Part shown: positions 25,975-35,300 of the stretch, piece after piece
How positions within the stretch are numbered: position 1 is the first letter of the stretch
Layout of the letters: each line of letters opens with the position of its first letter
Origin: an alpha proteobacterium SCGC AAA536-K22
GTDB lineage: Bacteria > Pseudomonadota > Alphaproteobacteria > Puniceispirillales > Marisalimonadaceae
Direction of reading: 5' to 3'
DNA: 64,000 bases
Assembly (NCBI GenBank): GCA_000421325.1
Contig: ATWQ01000006.1
Span: forward strand, 1 to 64,000
The notes under the pieces: model-generated
What the model was told of the DNA's origin: nothing
What the model saw: only the letters and a program-made list of their open reading frames with translations
Databases searched by the model: none
Made by a program: the position numbers and the translations under genes

Positions 25975-26862
25975 TTATTTATGATTTAAGGCCTCTACAT
26001 ACATGTCAAGTGTCTCTCTAAGCGAACGGTTTTGATTAACAGTTTCTCGTGTTTCGTTTGCAATTGGAGTTTTGTTTGCCAAAGACATAATATCTGCAGA
26101 TCCTTGATGGAATTTTGGTGTAACTCCAGCATCAGAAAATGTATTAGCAATTTCATGCATTTCACCTTCCCATCTTGCTGCATCTAAGGGAATTCTTGGG
26201 ATCATTCTTTCCATGGCGGATAAAATGTCAGGTTTACTATATTTTAATTCGTCAAAATACTCAGAAGATAAACCTAGCTTATGAGCGGTTGTTAAGACAG
26301 CAGCGTGAAGTGCAAAAGTACCTTTTGTTGCACTAGCATAAACCATTTTCATAGCTGAGGCTTTTCCAACTTTCTTTCCTAAATCCTTTATTACAAAACC
26401 CTTATTGTGAAGAATTTTTACTGGTTCAGTATTAAGTCCTGAAACATATAATCTTGTTTGACCCTTTTCTACAACCGGGTTAAAGCCAATAATGCCAGCA
26501 TCAATAAAGTTGCAATATTTACTAGAAATTGTGTTGTTTATCTTTTCTGCGGTTTTTGGAGAAACAGCATTACAATCAACATAAGTAATATATTTTTTTT
26601 TCTCTAAAATTATTCTGTTAACAATACTTGCCTGTTTAAGAGCGGCTTCAGGAGGCAGAATAGATAATATTATATCGGAAAAATTAACAACATTTTCTAT
26701 TGTTTGTACATTTTCTATACCCGCATTTTCAGATAATTTTTTTGTACGATTACTTCTACCATTGAGACATGTAATAACCCTGAAGTTATTTTCTATAAAT
26801 ACTTTGCCACACCCATGGCCCATGTCGCCAGGCATTAAAATACCAATTGTCTCGTTGGACAT
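25975..26862 (-). CDS. NAD(P)-dependent oxidoreductase with DUF1932 C-terminal domain
   Basis: This is a 295-residue protein of the 6-phosphogluconate/3-hydroxyisobutyrate dehydrogenase superfamily. The Rossmann start is IGILMPGDMGHG, ILSILPPEAAL follows, DAGIIGF is in the substrate loop, and the C-terminal helical DUF1932 part contains KASAMKMVYASATKGTFAL with the conserved lysine. It would oxidise a hydroxy-acid or related substrate. The nearby MFS carrier may import it. The rhodanese gene lies 28 bases upstream on the same strand. Confidence 0.85.
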   Translation of the reverse strand: MSNETIGILMPGDMGHGCGKVFIENNFRVITCLNGRSNRTKKLSENAGIENVQTIENVVNFSDIILSILPPEAALKQASIVNRIILEKKKYITYVDCNAVSPKTAEKINNTISSKYCNFIDAGIIGFNPVVEKGQTRLYVSGLNTEPVKILHNKGFVIKDLGKKVGKASAMKMVYASATKGTFALHAAVLTTAHKLGLSSEYFDELKYSKPDILSAMERMIPRIPLDAARWEGEMHEIANTFSDAGVTPKFHQGSADIMSLANKTPIANETRETVNQNRSLRETLDMYVEALNHK

Positions 26863-26889
26863 TATTTCACCATAATAGAATTGAAAAAA

Positions 26890-27264
26890 CTACTTCTTCA
26901 TAGGGCCACCATTTTTTTCCCATTCAGGTATTCCTCCTACATTCAGAACATTCTTATAGCCCATTTCTAAAAGAGTTTTTCCAGTCAATGCTGCTTGACC
27001 ACCTACTCCGCACACTAATATAATTTCGGAATCTTTCTTAAGAGTTTTATTATAAAGTGGCGTGGCTTCGTCTGCTACGAACTCAATTAATCCTCTAGGT
27101 ATTTCTAATCCATTTAGGATCGTTCCAGTTTTTTTTATATCTGAACTGTCTCGGACATCTATAAAAATGGAAGACCCAGACTTATGTTTTTCAATGGCCT
27201 CATTAACATCAATTTTTGGTACCACTTCGTTTGCTTCCTTTAGATAATCTTTAGCTGTTTTCAT
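26890..27264 (-). CDS. rhodanese-like domain protein
   Basis: This is a 124-residue single rhodanese domain: FIDVRDSSDIKKTG, then EIPRG, active-site loop LVCGVGGQAALTG with the catalytic cysteine, and a final GIPEWEKNGGP. It could carry a persulfide or act as a sulfur-transfer partner. The start is the ATG at 27262-27264, with AGGA-type ribosome site upstream. An extended frame to 27339 overlaps the neighbouring gene and is rejected. It is soluble and cytoplasmic. Confidence 0.88.
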   Translation of the reverse strand: MKTAKDYLKEANEVVPKIDVNEAIEKHKSGSSIFIDVRDSSDIKKTGTILNGLEIPRGLIEFVADEATPLYNKTLKKDSEIILVCGVGGQAALTGKTLLEMGYKNVLNVGGIPEWEKNGGPMKK

Positions 27265-27284
27265 AATTTCCTCTTTGTTTAAAT

Positions 27285-27743
27285 TTAATTTAATAAACCA
27301 ATGAATTGGGGTTGGGTAACAGAAGTAGTCATCCAACAATTCTTACAATTTTCATTAAGCTTAGTTTTTTCTAAAACCCAAGTTAAATTGTAACGTTTAT
27401 TATCATATGCGTCTACATCTACAGAATATTTTGCAATCTTTTTATCTTTCGAAAGTAACTTAGTTTTAAATTTTAGAGAATTTAACAAAATTTTATAAGA
27501 AGTATCCGCAATCATTCTTTTGAAATTTGAAAAAGGACCAGTATATTTTTTATTTTCTGGATGAGCAAAAAGCCAGCATTGATAAATACCTGAGTTATCA
27601 ACTTTTGAGTTTGTTTGTAATGAGTTCATTTGTAATTCAACAACCTCAACAGACGAAAAGATGTCATTAGGTAAAACGTCACTAAAAACTTTGTCGTTTT
27701 TAAGAAACAGCAAAGATATCGTAATTAAAAGTATATATTTCAT
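27285..27743 (-). CDS. secreted protein of unknown function, DUF4864-like
   Basis: This is a 152-residue protein with a signal peptide (MKYILLITISLLFLKNDKVFS). The mature part has an NTF2-like feel: a start helix with VEVVELQMNSLQTN, then FAHPENKKYTGPFSNFKRMI, strands with KYSVDVDAYD, and a late CKNC pair. The order resembles DUF4864 proteins, which are exported and uncharacterised; this is only a pattern resemblance. It is just upstream of the rhodanese gene and divergent from the TPR protein. Confidence 0.6.
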   Translation of the reverse strand: MKYILLITISLLFLKNDKVFSDVLPNDIFSSVEVVELQMNSLQTNSKVDNSGIYQCWLFAHPENKKYTGPFSNFKRMIADTSYKILLNSLKFKTKLLSKDKKIAKYSVDVDAYDNKRYNLTWVLEKTKLNENCKNCWMTTSVTQPQFIGLLN

Positions 27744-27800
27744 AAGTTACCTAGTATAATTGTTTATTAAATATATATACATCTCAATATATTTTTGTAA

Positions 27801-28310
27801 ATGGAGTTCAAATTGGTAATAAAATTTAAGTCATATTCATCAATTAACAAAATCAATTTATTTATCATATTATCACTTTTCAGCTTTTCAGCATATTCTG
27901 CTGGAAGTGATGATGACAGTAAGAAAACAATGGTTAAATCAAATTATTATTATAATGCTGTCAAACTAATAAAGAAAAAATCATACAATTTGGCAATTGA
28001 AAACCTTGTTAAGGCTGAACAAAGTAATAAACTTGACCCTGATATATATAATTATCTTGGTTTTTCTTTTAGGAAAATTGGAGATTTAGACAAAGCAGGA
28101 ATGTATTATAATAAAGCATTAACCATATCCCCTAAGCATAAAGGTGCGCTTGAATACCAAGGAGAAATGTTTTTAACTTTGGGAAAATTGAAAAAAGCAG
28201 AAAATAATTTGAAAAAATTAGAAAAATTATGTTTTCTTGGTTGTGAAGAAGAAAAAATGTTAAAAGCATCTATTTCAAAATACAAAAAAGGGCAGAAGAG
28301 TAATTATTAG
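27801..28310 (+). CDS. tetratricopeptide-repeat protein, exported or membrane-anchored
   Basis: This is a 169-residue protein. After a hydrophobic segment (INLFIILSLFSFSAYSAG) come TPR helices: YYNAVKLIKKKSYNLAIENL, LDPDIYNYLGFSFRKIGDLD, KAGMYYNKALTISPKHKGAL and a third unit to the end. TPR proteins act as scaffolds, here probably in the periplasm. The N-terminus is a little long for a signal peptide; an internal start is possible. It lies 30 bases before the CoA-transferase alpha gene, though a functional tie is not evident. Confidence 0.75.
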   Translation: MEFKLVIKFKSYSSINKINLFIILSLFSFSAYSAGSDDDSKKTMVKSNYYYNAVKLIKKKSYNLAIENLVKAEQSNKLDPDIYNYLGFSFRKIGDLDKAGMYYNKALTISPKHKGALEYQGEMFLTLGKLKKAENNLKKLEKLCFLGCEEEKMLKASISKYKKGQKSNY

Positions 28311-28340
28311 TCAATATCTGTAATTAGATAGGAAATTAAA

Positions 28341-29162
28341 ATGAAGTCATTTGATGAATTATCTTTGAAAGAAATTGTTGATGAAGTTCAAGATGGATTT
28401 ATTTTAGGGATACCGGCTGATTATTCAGGTGTTCCAATGAAATTCACAACGGAATTAATAAAAAAAGGTGTCAAAGATTTAAAACTATATTGTCTTCCAT
28501 TGACTACTATTCAAGGCGACATGTTAATTGGTAGTGGGTGTGTATCTGAAATTGAGGCTGCTGCTGTAACGTTGGGTGAATTTGGTTTGGCTCCTAGATT
28601 TTCAGAAGCTATTGAAAATGGTAATATTTTAATAAAAGATTCAACATGTCCAGCATTACATGCTCAACTTCAAGCCACTGAAAAGTCTGTCCCGTTTATG
28701 CCTTTGAGGGGTGTGATTGGTTCTGACATTCAAAAATATAGAAAAGATTGGCATGTTATTGCTAACCCTATGAAATCATCAGGGGTTAAAGATGAACCCG
28801 TTTTATTACTTCCTGCCATCCAGTTGGATGTGTTAGTTTTTCATGCCGCTTGTTCTGACAGAAATGGAAATATTCAAATTGGACGAAGAAGAGAATTAGC
28901 TACTTTAGCACATGCTTCAAAAAAAGTATTTGTTACTGTAGAAAAGGTCATGGATATAGATTTTTTTGAAGATGAATTATCTGCGGCAACTTGTCTTCCT
29001 GCTCTATATGTGGATGGTATTTCAATTGTTAAAAATGGTGCATGGCCGTGCGCTCTTCCTGGGGTTTATGGTTCAGATAATGAAGAAATAAAAAAATATT
29101 CTTTAGCAGCTAAGACCAAAGAAGGTTTTAGAGAATATATGAAACACTGTCTGAAAAATTAG
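28341..29162 (+). CDS. CoA-transferase alpha subunit (glutaconate CoA-transferase-like)
   Basis: This is a 273-residue family I CoA-transferase subunit A with an N-terminal DGFILGIPADYSGVP segment (unlike the usual GxGG), LPLTTIQGDMLIGSG, TLGEFGLAPRF, and later VLVFHAACSDRNGNIQIG and VTVEKVMD. It works with the beta subunit 18 bases downstream to move CoA between acyl groups. The acid substrate is not identifiable; the layout resembles GctA/IpdA-type enzymes. It has a ribosome site AGGAA before the ATG. Confidence 0.82.
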   Translation: MKSFDELSLKEIVDEVQDGFILGIPADYSGVPMKFTTELIKKGVKDLKLYCLPLTTIQGDMLIGSGCVSEIEAAAVTLGEFGLAPRFSEAIENGNILIKDSTCPALHAQLQATEKSVPFMPLRGVIGSDIQKYRKDWHVIANPMKSSGVKDEPVLLLPAIQLDVLVFHAACSDRNGNIQIGRRRELATLAHASKKVFVTVEKVMDIDFFEDELSAATCLPALYVDGISIVKNGAWPCALPGVYGSDNEEIKKYSLAAKTKEGFREYMKHCLKN

Positions 29163-29179
29163 CTACAAGGTAACAAAAA

Positions 29180-29921
29180 GTGATCTTAGACATTCAAAGA
29201 GAAGAACTCTTAATAAGTCAATTAGCAGATTTATTGAAAAATGATAGACACGTAGCAGTTGGTGCCGCGTCTCCTATTCCGGGGGCTGCGGCTCTACTTG
29301 CAAGAGAAGAAGCAAAAACTTTTGATAAAAGGTTAAGGGTGACTATTCTTCACTCAAACAGATATAATAATTTTACAGATGGGGCTAGAGAACTTTTTGA
29401 CTGTGCAGCTCAGGGACGGATAGACACTTTTTTCTTAGGAGGTGTTCAAATTGATGGTAAAGCAAACATTAATTTAGTAGGAACTGGAGAGTATCCAAAA
29501 AATTGAAAAAAGATTTCCTGGTTCATTTGGTTCAGCATTGATGTATTTTGTAGTTCCTCAAATAATTTTGTTTAGAGAAGAGCATTCCCCTAGAACTTTA
29601 GTAAAAAAAGTTGATTTCATATCTGCACCTGGAGTGTCAGAAAAAGGAGTTTATAGACCAGGTGGTCCAAAATATTTATTAACGAATAGAGCTTTATTTA
29701 AGTTTAATAAAAGCTTACAAAAATTTTCTTTATTTAAAATAAATGAAAAAGAAACCATTGAAAATTTAATCAAACTGACAGGCTTTAATTTTGACGTAGA
29801 TAAAGAAATAACTCAAATGCCCCATCCTCATACGAATAGAATTAATATTTTAAGAAATAAGATTGCGCCGATGGTTTCAGAATTTTATCCAGAGTTTGCC
29901 AATAGGGTCTGGGGTATTTAG
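29180..29921 (+). pseudogene. CoA-transferase beta subunit, split by frameshift
   Basis: The first frame (29180-29506) starts at GTG after AAGG and carries VAVGAASPIPGAAALLAREEA and FFLGGVQIDGKANINLVGTGEYPK. The second reaches 29921 and, read upstream of its first ATG (29538), begins IEKRFPGSFGSALMYFVV. They join at a run of six A (29497-29502); five would give a single 246-residue protein. It continues with RTLVKKVDFISAPGV and ends KIAPMVSEFYPEFANRVWG. The break may be technical, since the rest of the gene is clean and the alpha subunit is intact. Confidence 0.88.
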
Positions 29922-29927
29922 CTCATA

Positions 29928-30608
29928 ATGAAAAAACTAATTTTTCTTATATTTATTTTGATATTAGCTTTTCTCATATCATATTTTTATCTTCAAGAAA
30001 TTTTGAATTTAGATAGTTTAAAACAAAATATTAACTGGTTGATGATGTGGGCTAGTAAAGAGATTGTGTTGTCTAGATTTGTTTTTTTCATTTCATACAT
30101 CATTTTTGCAGGATTATCCTTTCCGTTTTTACCTGGTGTTTTGACTGTTGCTGCTGGGGCTTTGTTTGGTGTTGTAGAAGGTGTAATTTTAGTATCCTTT
30201 GCTTCAACACTTGGCGCTTGTATATGTTTTTTGCTATCAAGATATTTCTTAGCTGATTTTGTTAATAACAAATTTTTTAAAAAAAAATCTGTAATGATAG
30301 AAAAATTCAATGAAAATGGTCCCTGGTATCTCTTAAGTTTAAGATTAATTCCAACAATTTCATTTATATTAATCAACTTAATTATGGGTGTCTTACCCAT
30401 TAGCATTAAAAAATTCTATTATATAAGCCAACTAGGTATGTTACCTGCCACGATAGTCTATGTGAATGCAGGCTCAGAAGTATCAAAAATAAATAATATT
30501 AATGATATCATGTCTTTATCTCTTTTAATGAGTTTTGCTTTAATAGCCACATTACCATTATTGATAAAATGGTTAGTAAATTATTTTAATCAGATTAAAA
30601 AAAATTAA
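29928..30608 (+). CDS. TVP38/TMEM64 (SNARE-associated Golgi / DedA-like) membrane protein
   Basis: This is a 226-residue protein with about six membrane segments. The central SNARE-associated domain includes the FPFLPGVLTVAAGALFG motif, ASTLGACICFLLSRYF, and RLIPTISFILINLIMG followed by KKFYYISQLGMLPATIVYVNAG. Family members are lipid scramblases or transport-related inner-membrane proteins. It starts six bases after the CoA-transferase stop. Its stop faces acs convergently with 17 bases between. Confidence 0.85.
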   Translation: MKKLIFLIFILILAFLISYFYLQEILNLDSLKQNINWLMMWASKEIVLSRFVFFISYIIFAGLSFPFLPGVLTVAAGALFGVVEGVILVSFASTLGACICFLLSRYFLADFVNNKFFKKKSVMIEKFNENGPWYLLSLRLIPTISFILINLIMGVLPISIKKFYYISQLGMLPATIVYVNAGSEVSKINNINDIMSLSLLMSFALIATLPLLIKWLVNYFNQIKKN

Positions 30609-30625
30609 ATATCAAATATTAAGAA

Positions 30626-32567
30626 TTAAATATTTTTTCTGTTTTCCACCAAATTTTCTACAACCAATGGATCAGCTAAGGTAGATACATCTCCAAGTTC
30701 ATTATGCTCGTTTGCAGCAATTTTTCTCAAAATACGTCGCATTATTTTGCCGGATCTTGTCTTAGGAAGCCCTGGCGCAAATTGAATTAAATCAGGAGTA
30801 GCAATAGGACCTATTTCTTTTCTAACCCATTTTTTTAGTTCTGATAATAATTCCTCAGATGCTTTAACATTAATGTTTACTGTGACATATGCATAAATAC
30901 CTTGACCTTTAATATCATGTGGATAGCCAACGACGGCAGCCTCTGCAACATCAGAATGAGCTACAAGCGCAGATTCAACTTCTGCTGTCCCCATTCTGTG
31001 ACCCGACACATTGATTACGTCATCAACTCTTCCTGTAATCCAAAAATATCCATCTTCGTCTCTTCTACAACCATCTCCAGAGAAGTATCTTCCTGGGAAA
31101 GTAGAAAAATATGTGTCAATAAAACGTTGATGGTCACCATATACAGTTCTCATTTGTCCTGGCCAAGACATATTAATACATAAATTACCTTCAGCTGCTC
31201 CATCTAATTCATTATTTTCAGAATCAACTAAAACAGGTAGGATCCCAAAAAAAAGGTTTAGTAGCTGAACCAGGTTTAGTTGTGGTTGCACCAGGTAAAG
31301 GTGTAATCAATATCCCTCCAGTTTCAGTTTGCCACCAAGTATCAACTATAGGGCATTTACCATTCCCAACAACATTATTGTACCAATTCCATGCCTCTGG
31401 ATTAATTGGCTCACCCACACTACCTAATATTCTTAAACTAGTTCGCTTTGTTGTATTAACAGGATGATCTCCCTCAGCCATTAATGCTCTTATTGCTGTT
31501 GGCGCAGTATAAAAAATATTAACTTGGTGTTTGTCTACAATTTCCCAAAACCTACTTACAGTTGGATAATTAGGAACACCTTCAAACATTAGAGTTGTTG
31601 CTCCATTTGATAATGGCCCATAGACTATATAAGAGTGACCTGTAACCCAACCAACATCTGCAGTACACCAATAGATTTCATTCTCTTGATAATCAAAAAC
31701 ATAATGGTGTGTCATAGAAGTATAAACCATATAACCACCAGTAGTATGAAGAACTCCTTTTGGTTTGCCTGTAGATCCTGAGGTATATAAAATAAACATC
31801 GGGTCTTCAGCGTTCATTTCAGTAGGAGGACAATTAGGAGATGCTTTTTCCATTTCTTCGTGATACCAAATATCTTGTCCGTCTATCCAATTAATTTTTG
31901 AACCAGTTCTTCTAACAACAATAGTAGTTTTACACATTTTGGCTTTAGATATAGCTTCGTCAGTATTAGACTTTAGAGGAATTGATTTTCCACCCCTTAC
32001 ACCCTCATCAGCGGTTATAATAATTGTGGAGTTACAGTCCTCGATCCTTCCGGCGAGTGCGTCAGGAGAAAACCCTCCAAAAACAACTGAATGAATTGCT
32101 CCAATCCTTGTACAAGCTAACATTGCAATTGTTGCTTCGGGGATCATAGGCATATAAATAGTTATACGATCTCCTTTTTTTGCACCAGCGTTCTTTAGTA
32201 CATTAGAAAATTTACAAACATCTTCGTAAAGTTCATTGTAACTTATATGCTTAGATTCGTCTGGGTTATCACCTTCCCAAATAATTGCAGTATTTTTACC
32301 TTTTGTCTTTAGGTGCCTATCTAGGCAGTTAAAACTTGCATTTAGAGTTCCATCTTCATACCAATTTATAAGGAGGTCTTCCTTTTTATATGATACATTA
32401 TTAACCTTTGTATAAGGCTTAATCCAATCAATCCTCTGACCGTGATATCTCCAAAATTCTTCTGGAGAACTTAAAGATTCTCTATACATTTTTTCATAAA
32501 TTTCTTCATTAGCATGGGAGTTTTTAATAATACTTGATGCTGGTTTATATAAATCTTTATCTGTCAT
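30626..32567 (-). pseudogene. acs: acetyl-CoA synthetase, split by frameshift
   Basis: The N-terminal frame (to 31224) holds the AMP-forming signatures [48 protein letters not shown] and [10 protein letters not shown]. The C-terminal frame holds [34 protein letters not shown] and [14 protein letters not shown] with the acetylatable Lys. They join at a run of eight A on the + strand (31247-31254); seven would give one 646-residue protein reading [10 protein letters not shown] across the join. It converts acetate and ATP to acetyl-CoA. Both halves are strongly conserved, which argues against long-standing decay. Confidence 0.92.
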
Positions 32568-32584
32568 TTTGTACTCCCCTTTTT

Positions 32585-33160
32585 TTATATACTATCTTCT
32601 AATAATAAATCTGCATTAACAATATCTTTGATATTTATTACTTTTCGAATGATTTCTAATGAAAATCCTTTTCTTGAAAGAGCACCAAACCATTTATCTC
32701 TTAATGTATATTCATTAGTTTCATTACCAATTTTTTTATTTTTATAATAAATTCCTATGTTTTTTTTCTTAATAAACCTTAAAGCAGCAATCATTTCGGC
32801 GTTTTCATGCCCTTCATCTACTACATCAATAGCAAATTGTATCACATCATTTGAAAGTCCTTTTTCTTTTAACTTAGCATAAATTAACCTTAGTGAGCTT
32901 CCTTGACGTCTCATTGAACGTACCCTAATTTCAGCAAAACGTTTATCATCAATAAACTTAGCAGAAATCATTTCTCTTTTAATTATGTCAATCATTTTCA
33001 TTTTTTCTTGCTCACTTAAATGATCTTGAAAATTAGACAATTTTCTCTTCATTGTTTGTTCAAACTGATTTATTGATACTTCATAACGTGCTAGATATGA
33101 AATAGCTGAATGTCTTAATCTTTTAATTATTTTCTCTTCATTATTCATTAAATTATTCAT
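32585..33160 (-). CDS. recX: RecX family regulatory protein
   Basis: This is a 191-residue helical protein. [17 protein letters not shown]-like N-terminus ([20 protein letters not shown]), [20 protein letters not shown], and [19 protein letters not shown] are the three-helix repeats of RecX, which modulates RecA filaments. Alphaproteobacterial members often carry an extended tail like this one. The first ATG gives MNNLMNNEE; a second start at codon 5 is equally good. It lies 18 bases upstream of acs on the same strand. recA is not in the window. Confidence 0.8.
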   Translation of the reverse strand: MNNLMNNEEKIIKRLRHSAISYLARYEVSINQFEQTMKRKLSNFQDHLSEQEKMKMIDIIKREMISAKFIDDKRFAEIRVRSMRRQGSSLRLIYAKLKEKGLSNDVIQFAIDVVDEGHENAEMIAALRFIKKKNIGIYYKNKKIGNETNEYTLRDKWFGALSRKGFSLEIIRKVINIKDIVNADLLLEDSI

Positions 33161-33241
33161 TTATGATTATAAAAGCTGATTTCATGTAATTATATATAGA
33201 TTATAAAAATTATAAATATTTAAGTTGCGGGAGACAAATGA

Positions 33242-34051
33242 TTGAAAGATAAGAATTTAAACTTAGGTGTTAAAAGAGAAATTGGAACAGTTAACTGGAC
33301 AGGTTTGTTCACTCTTTATTTGAAAGAAGTAAAAAGATTTTCAAATGTTTTTTTACAAACTATTACTGCTCCAATGGTAACTACATTGCTTTTTGTAATC
33401 GTTTTTTCTATAGCTATTGACAGAGGTGCTGGGTTTAAAGGTATTTCTTTTATTACATTCTTAGTTCCAGGTTTGATGATGATGAGTGTTTTACAAAATT
33501 CATTCGCAAATGTTTCTTCCGCATTCATGACAGCAAAAGTTCAGGGTTCAATAGTAGATCTTTTAATGTCTCCATTGGGACCAGTAGAAATATTAGTTGC
33601 ACATACCATGGCTGGTATGACAAGAGGTTTATGTGTTTTTATAGCCTCTTTTATATTACTCTGGGCATTGGGGATTTTAAATTTTCCAGATAATTTTATT
33701 TGGATGGTATTATTTTTATTACAAGGAGCTTTCTCCTTAGCAGTAATAGGAATGTTAGCAGGAATTTGGGCTGAAAAATTTGATCAATTAGCTATTATTT
33801 CAAATTTTGTAATACAGCCCTTAGCGTTCTTGTCTGGAACTTTTTATTCTATTGAAAGACTTCCAGATTCTCTTAAAATTGTGGCTTATTGTAATCCTAT
33901 TTTCTATGCTATAGATGGCTTAAGGTTTAGTTTTTTAGGATTGAGCGATGCATCCCCTATTACAGGAAGTATAATTTTACTTTTTTGCAATCTAGGACTA
34001 AGTTTTTTTGCTTGGTATATCCTTAAAACAGGCTATAGACTTCGGTCATAG
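33242..34051 (+). CDS. ABC-2 type transporter permease
   Basis: This is a 269-residue inner-membrane protein with six spans: FSNVFLQTITAPMVTTLLFV (first), SFITFLVPGLMMMSVLQNSF, SSAFMTAKVQGSIVDLLMSPL and VIQPLAFLSGTFYSIERLP are the typical ABC-2 motifs. It starts at TTG, eight bases after GGGAG (33229-33233). An ATG at 33238 is in another frame and stops after four codons. No ATPase gene adjoins it, so its partner must be elsewhere. The cargo is unknown. Confidence 0.85.
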   Translation: MKDKNLNLGVKREIGTVNWTGLFTLYLKEVKRFSNVFLQTITAPMVTTLLFVIVFSIAIDRGAGFKGISFITFLVPGLMMMSVLQNSFANVSSAFMTAKVQGSIVDLLMSPLGPVEILVAHTMAGMTRGLCVFIASFILLWALGILNFPDNFIWMVLFLLQGAFSLAVIGMLAGIWAEKFDQLAIISNFVIQPLAFLSGTFYSIERLPDSLKIVAYCNPIFYAIDGLRFSFLGLSDASPITGSIILLFCNLGLSFFAWYILKTGYRLRS

Positions 34052-34065
34052 AATAATAAATATTT

Positions 34066-35229
34066 ATGGAAACTTTTAAAATGAACAAAGTTCAAAAAAT
34101 AGCGGGTATTTTATCAAGTCAAGAAATTCTGGAATTAATTAATAAAAATATTATTAGTAGTGATCAAGATATTGATAAAGACATTATTCAACCAGCTTCT
34201 ATTGACTTAAGGCTTGGGATTAAAGCATGGAGAGTTCCTGCTTCTTTTCTTCCTGGTAAAGGAAACAAAGTTTCGAGTAGATTAAAAGATCTTGCTATGC
34301 ATGAGTTTAGTCTTTTTGATGGTGCTGTCTTAGAGTGCGGATGTGTTTACATTGTAAAGCTTTTAGAAAGAGTTTGTTTAACAGATGATCTAGCAGGCAT
34401 TGCAAATCCAAAAAGCTCAACTGGAAGATTAGATGTTTTTACAAGATTAATAGTTGACGGAGCATCAGAATTCGAAGATGTTCCTGCTGGTTATGAAGGA
34501 CCACTATATGCAGAAATATCCCCTCGAACATTTTCTGTCTTAGTTAGAACTGGGTCAAGATTAAATCAATTGAGGATAAGGAGAGGTCAATCTTTTACCT
34601 CTGATAAAGAAATGGAAATTTTACAAGAGCATGTAGGGTTAGTTAGAAGTCAAGATAATGATGATCTTCCTGATAAAATTAAAAATGGTGTACCTTTATC
34701 AGTCGATTTGGTTGGAAAAAATGGGTTGATTGGGTATAAAGCTAGAAAACATTCTAAGCTAATAGACATTGACAAACCAAATTTTTACAAACGTGAGCTT
34801 TTTTGGGAAAAAATAACAACAGAAGATTTAATTTATCAAACTAACAAAAATGAAAATGAAAATAAATCTGGAAGCTTAATTCTTAGTCCAGATGCTTTTT
34901 ATATTTTAGCTAGTAAAGAATATGTTTCTGTGCCATCAAATTATGCAGCTGAAATGAGAGCATATGACACAAAAGTTGGAGAATTTAGAGCTCATTATGC
35001 TGGATTTTTTGATCCTGGATTTGGATTAACTAACTTAGGGGCTTCTAGAACTAGAGCAGTGCTAGAGGTAAGATCTCATGATGTACCTTTTCTAATTGAA
35101 CAAGGTCAGACAGTTTGTAGATTAGTATACGAGCCAATGGCAAATATTCCTAAATTTTTGTATGGAGAAGCTGGTAGTACTAGCAATTATCAAGCTCAAG
35201 GCTTAAAGTTAGCCAAACATTTTATTTAA
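34066..35229 (+). CDS. dcd: 2'-deoxycytidine 5'-triphosphate deaminase, tandem-domain type
   Basis: The 387-residue protein has two dUTPase-like halves: the first includes QPASIDLRLGIKAWRVP and GIANPKSSTGRLDVFTRL, the second SPDAFYILASKEYVSVPSNYAAEMR and GFFDPGFG. Length and double-domain form match the alphaproteobacterial dCTP deaminases rather than the 190-residue E. coli enzyme. It deaminates dCTP to dUTP for dTMP supply. It starts 14 bases after the ABC-2 permease and is probably co-transcribed. It has no odd composition. Confidence 0.9.
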   Translation: METFKMNKVQKIAGILSSQEILELINKNIISSDQDIDKDIIQPASIDLRLGIKAWRVPASFLPGKGNKVSSRLKDLAMHEFSLFDGAVLECGCVYIVKLLERVCLTDDLAGIANPKSSTGRLDVFTRLIVDGASEFEDVPAGYEGPLYAEISPRTFSVLVRTGSRLNQLRIRRGQSFTSDKEMEILQEHVGLVRSQDNDDLPDKIKNGVPLSVDLVGKNGLIGYKARKHSKLIDIDKPNFYKRELFWEKITTEDLIYQTNKNENENKSGSLILSPDAFYILASKEYVSVPSNYAAEMRAYDTKVGEFRAHYAGFFDPGFGLTNLGASRTRAVLEVRSHDVPFLIEQGQTVCRLVYEPMANIPKFLYGEAGSTSNYQAQGLKLAKHFI

Positions 35230-35300
35230 ACTTTCTTATTTATTTCTTTTTATTTATTATCGTTCGTATATTCTATTTATAATTTTTTAAGAGCTTAAAA

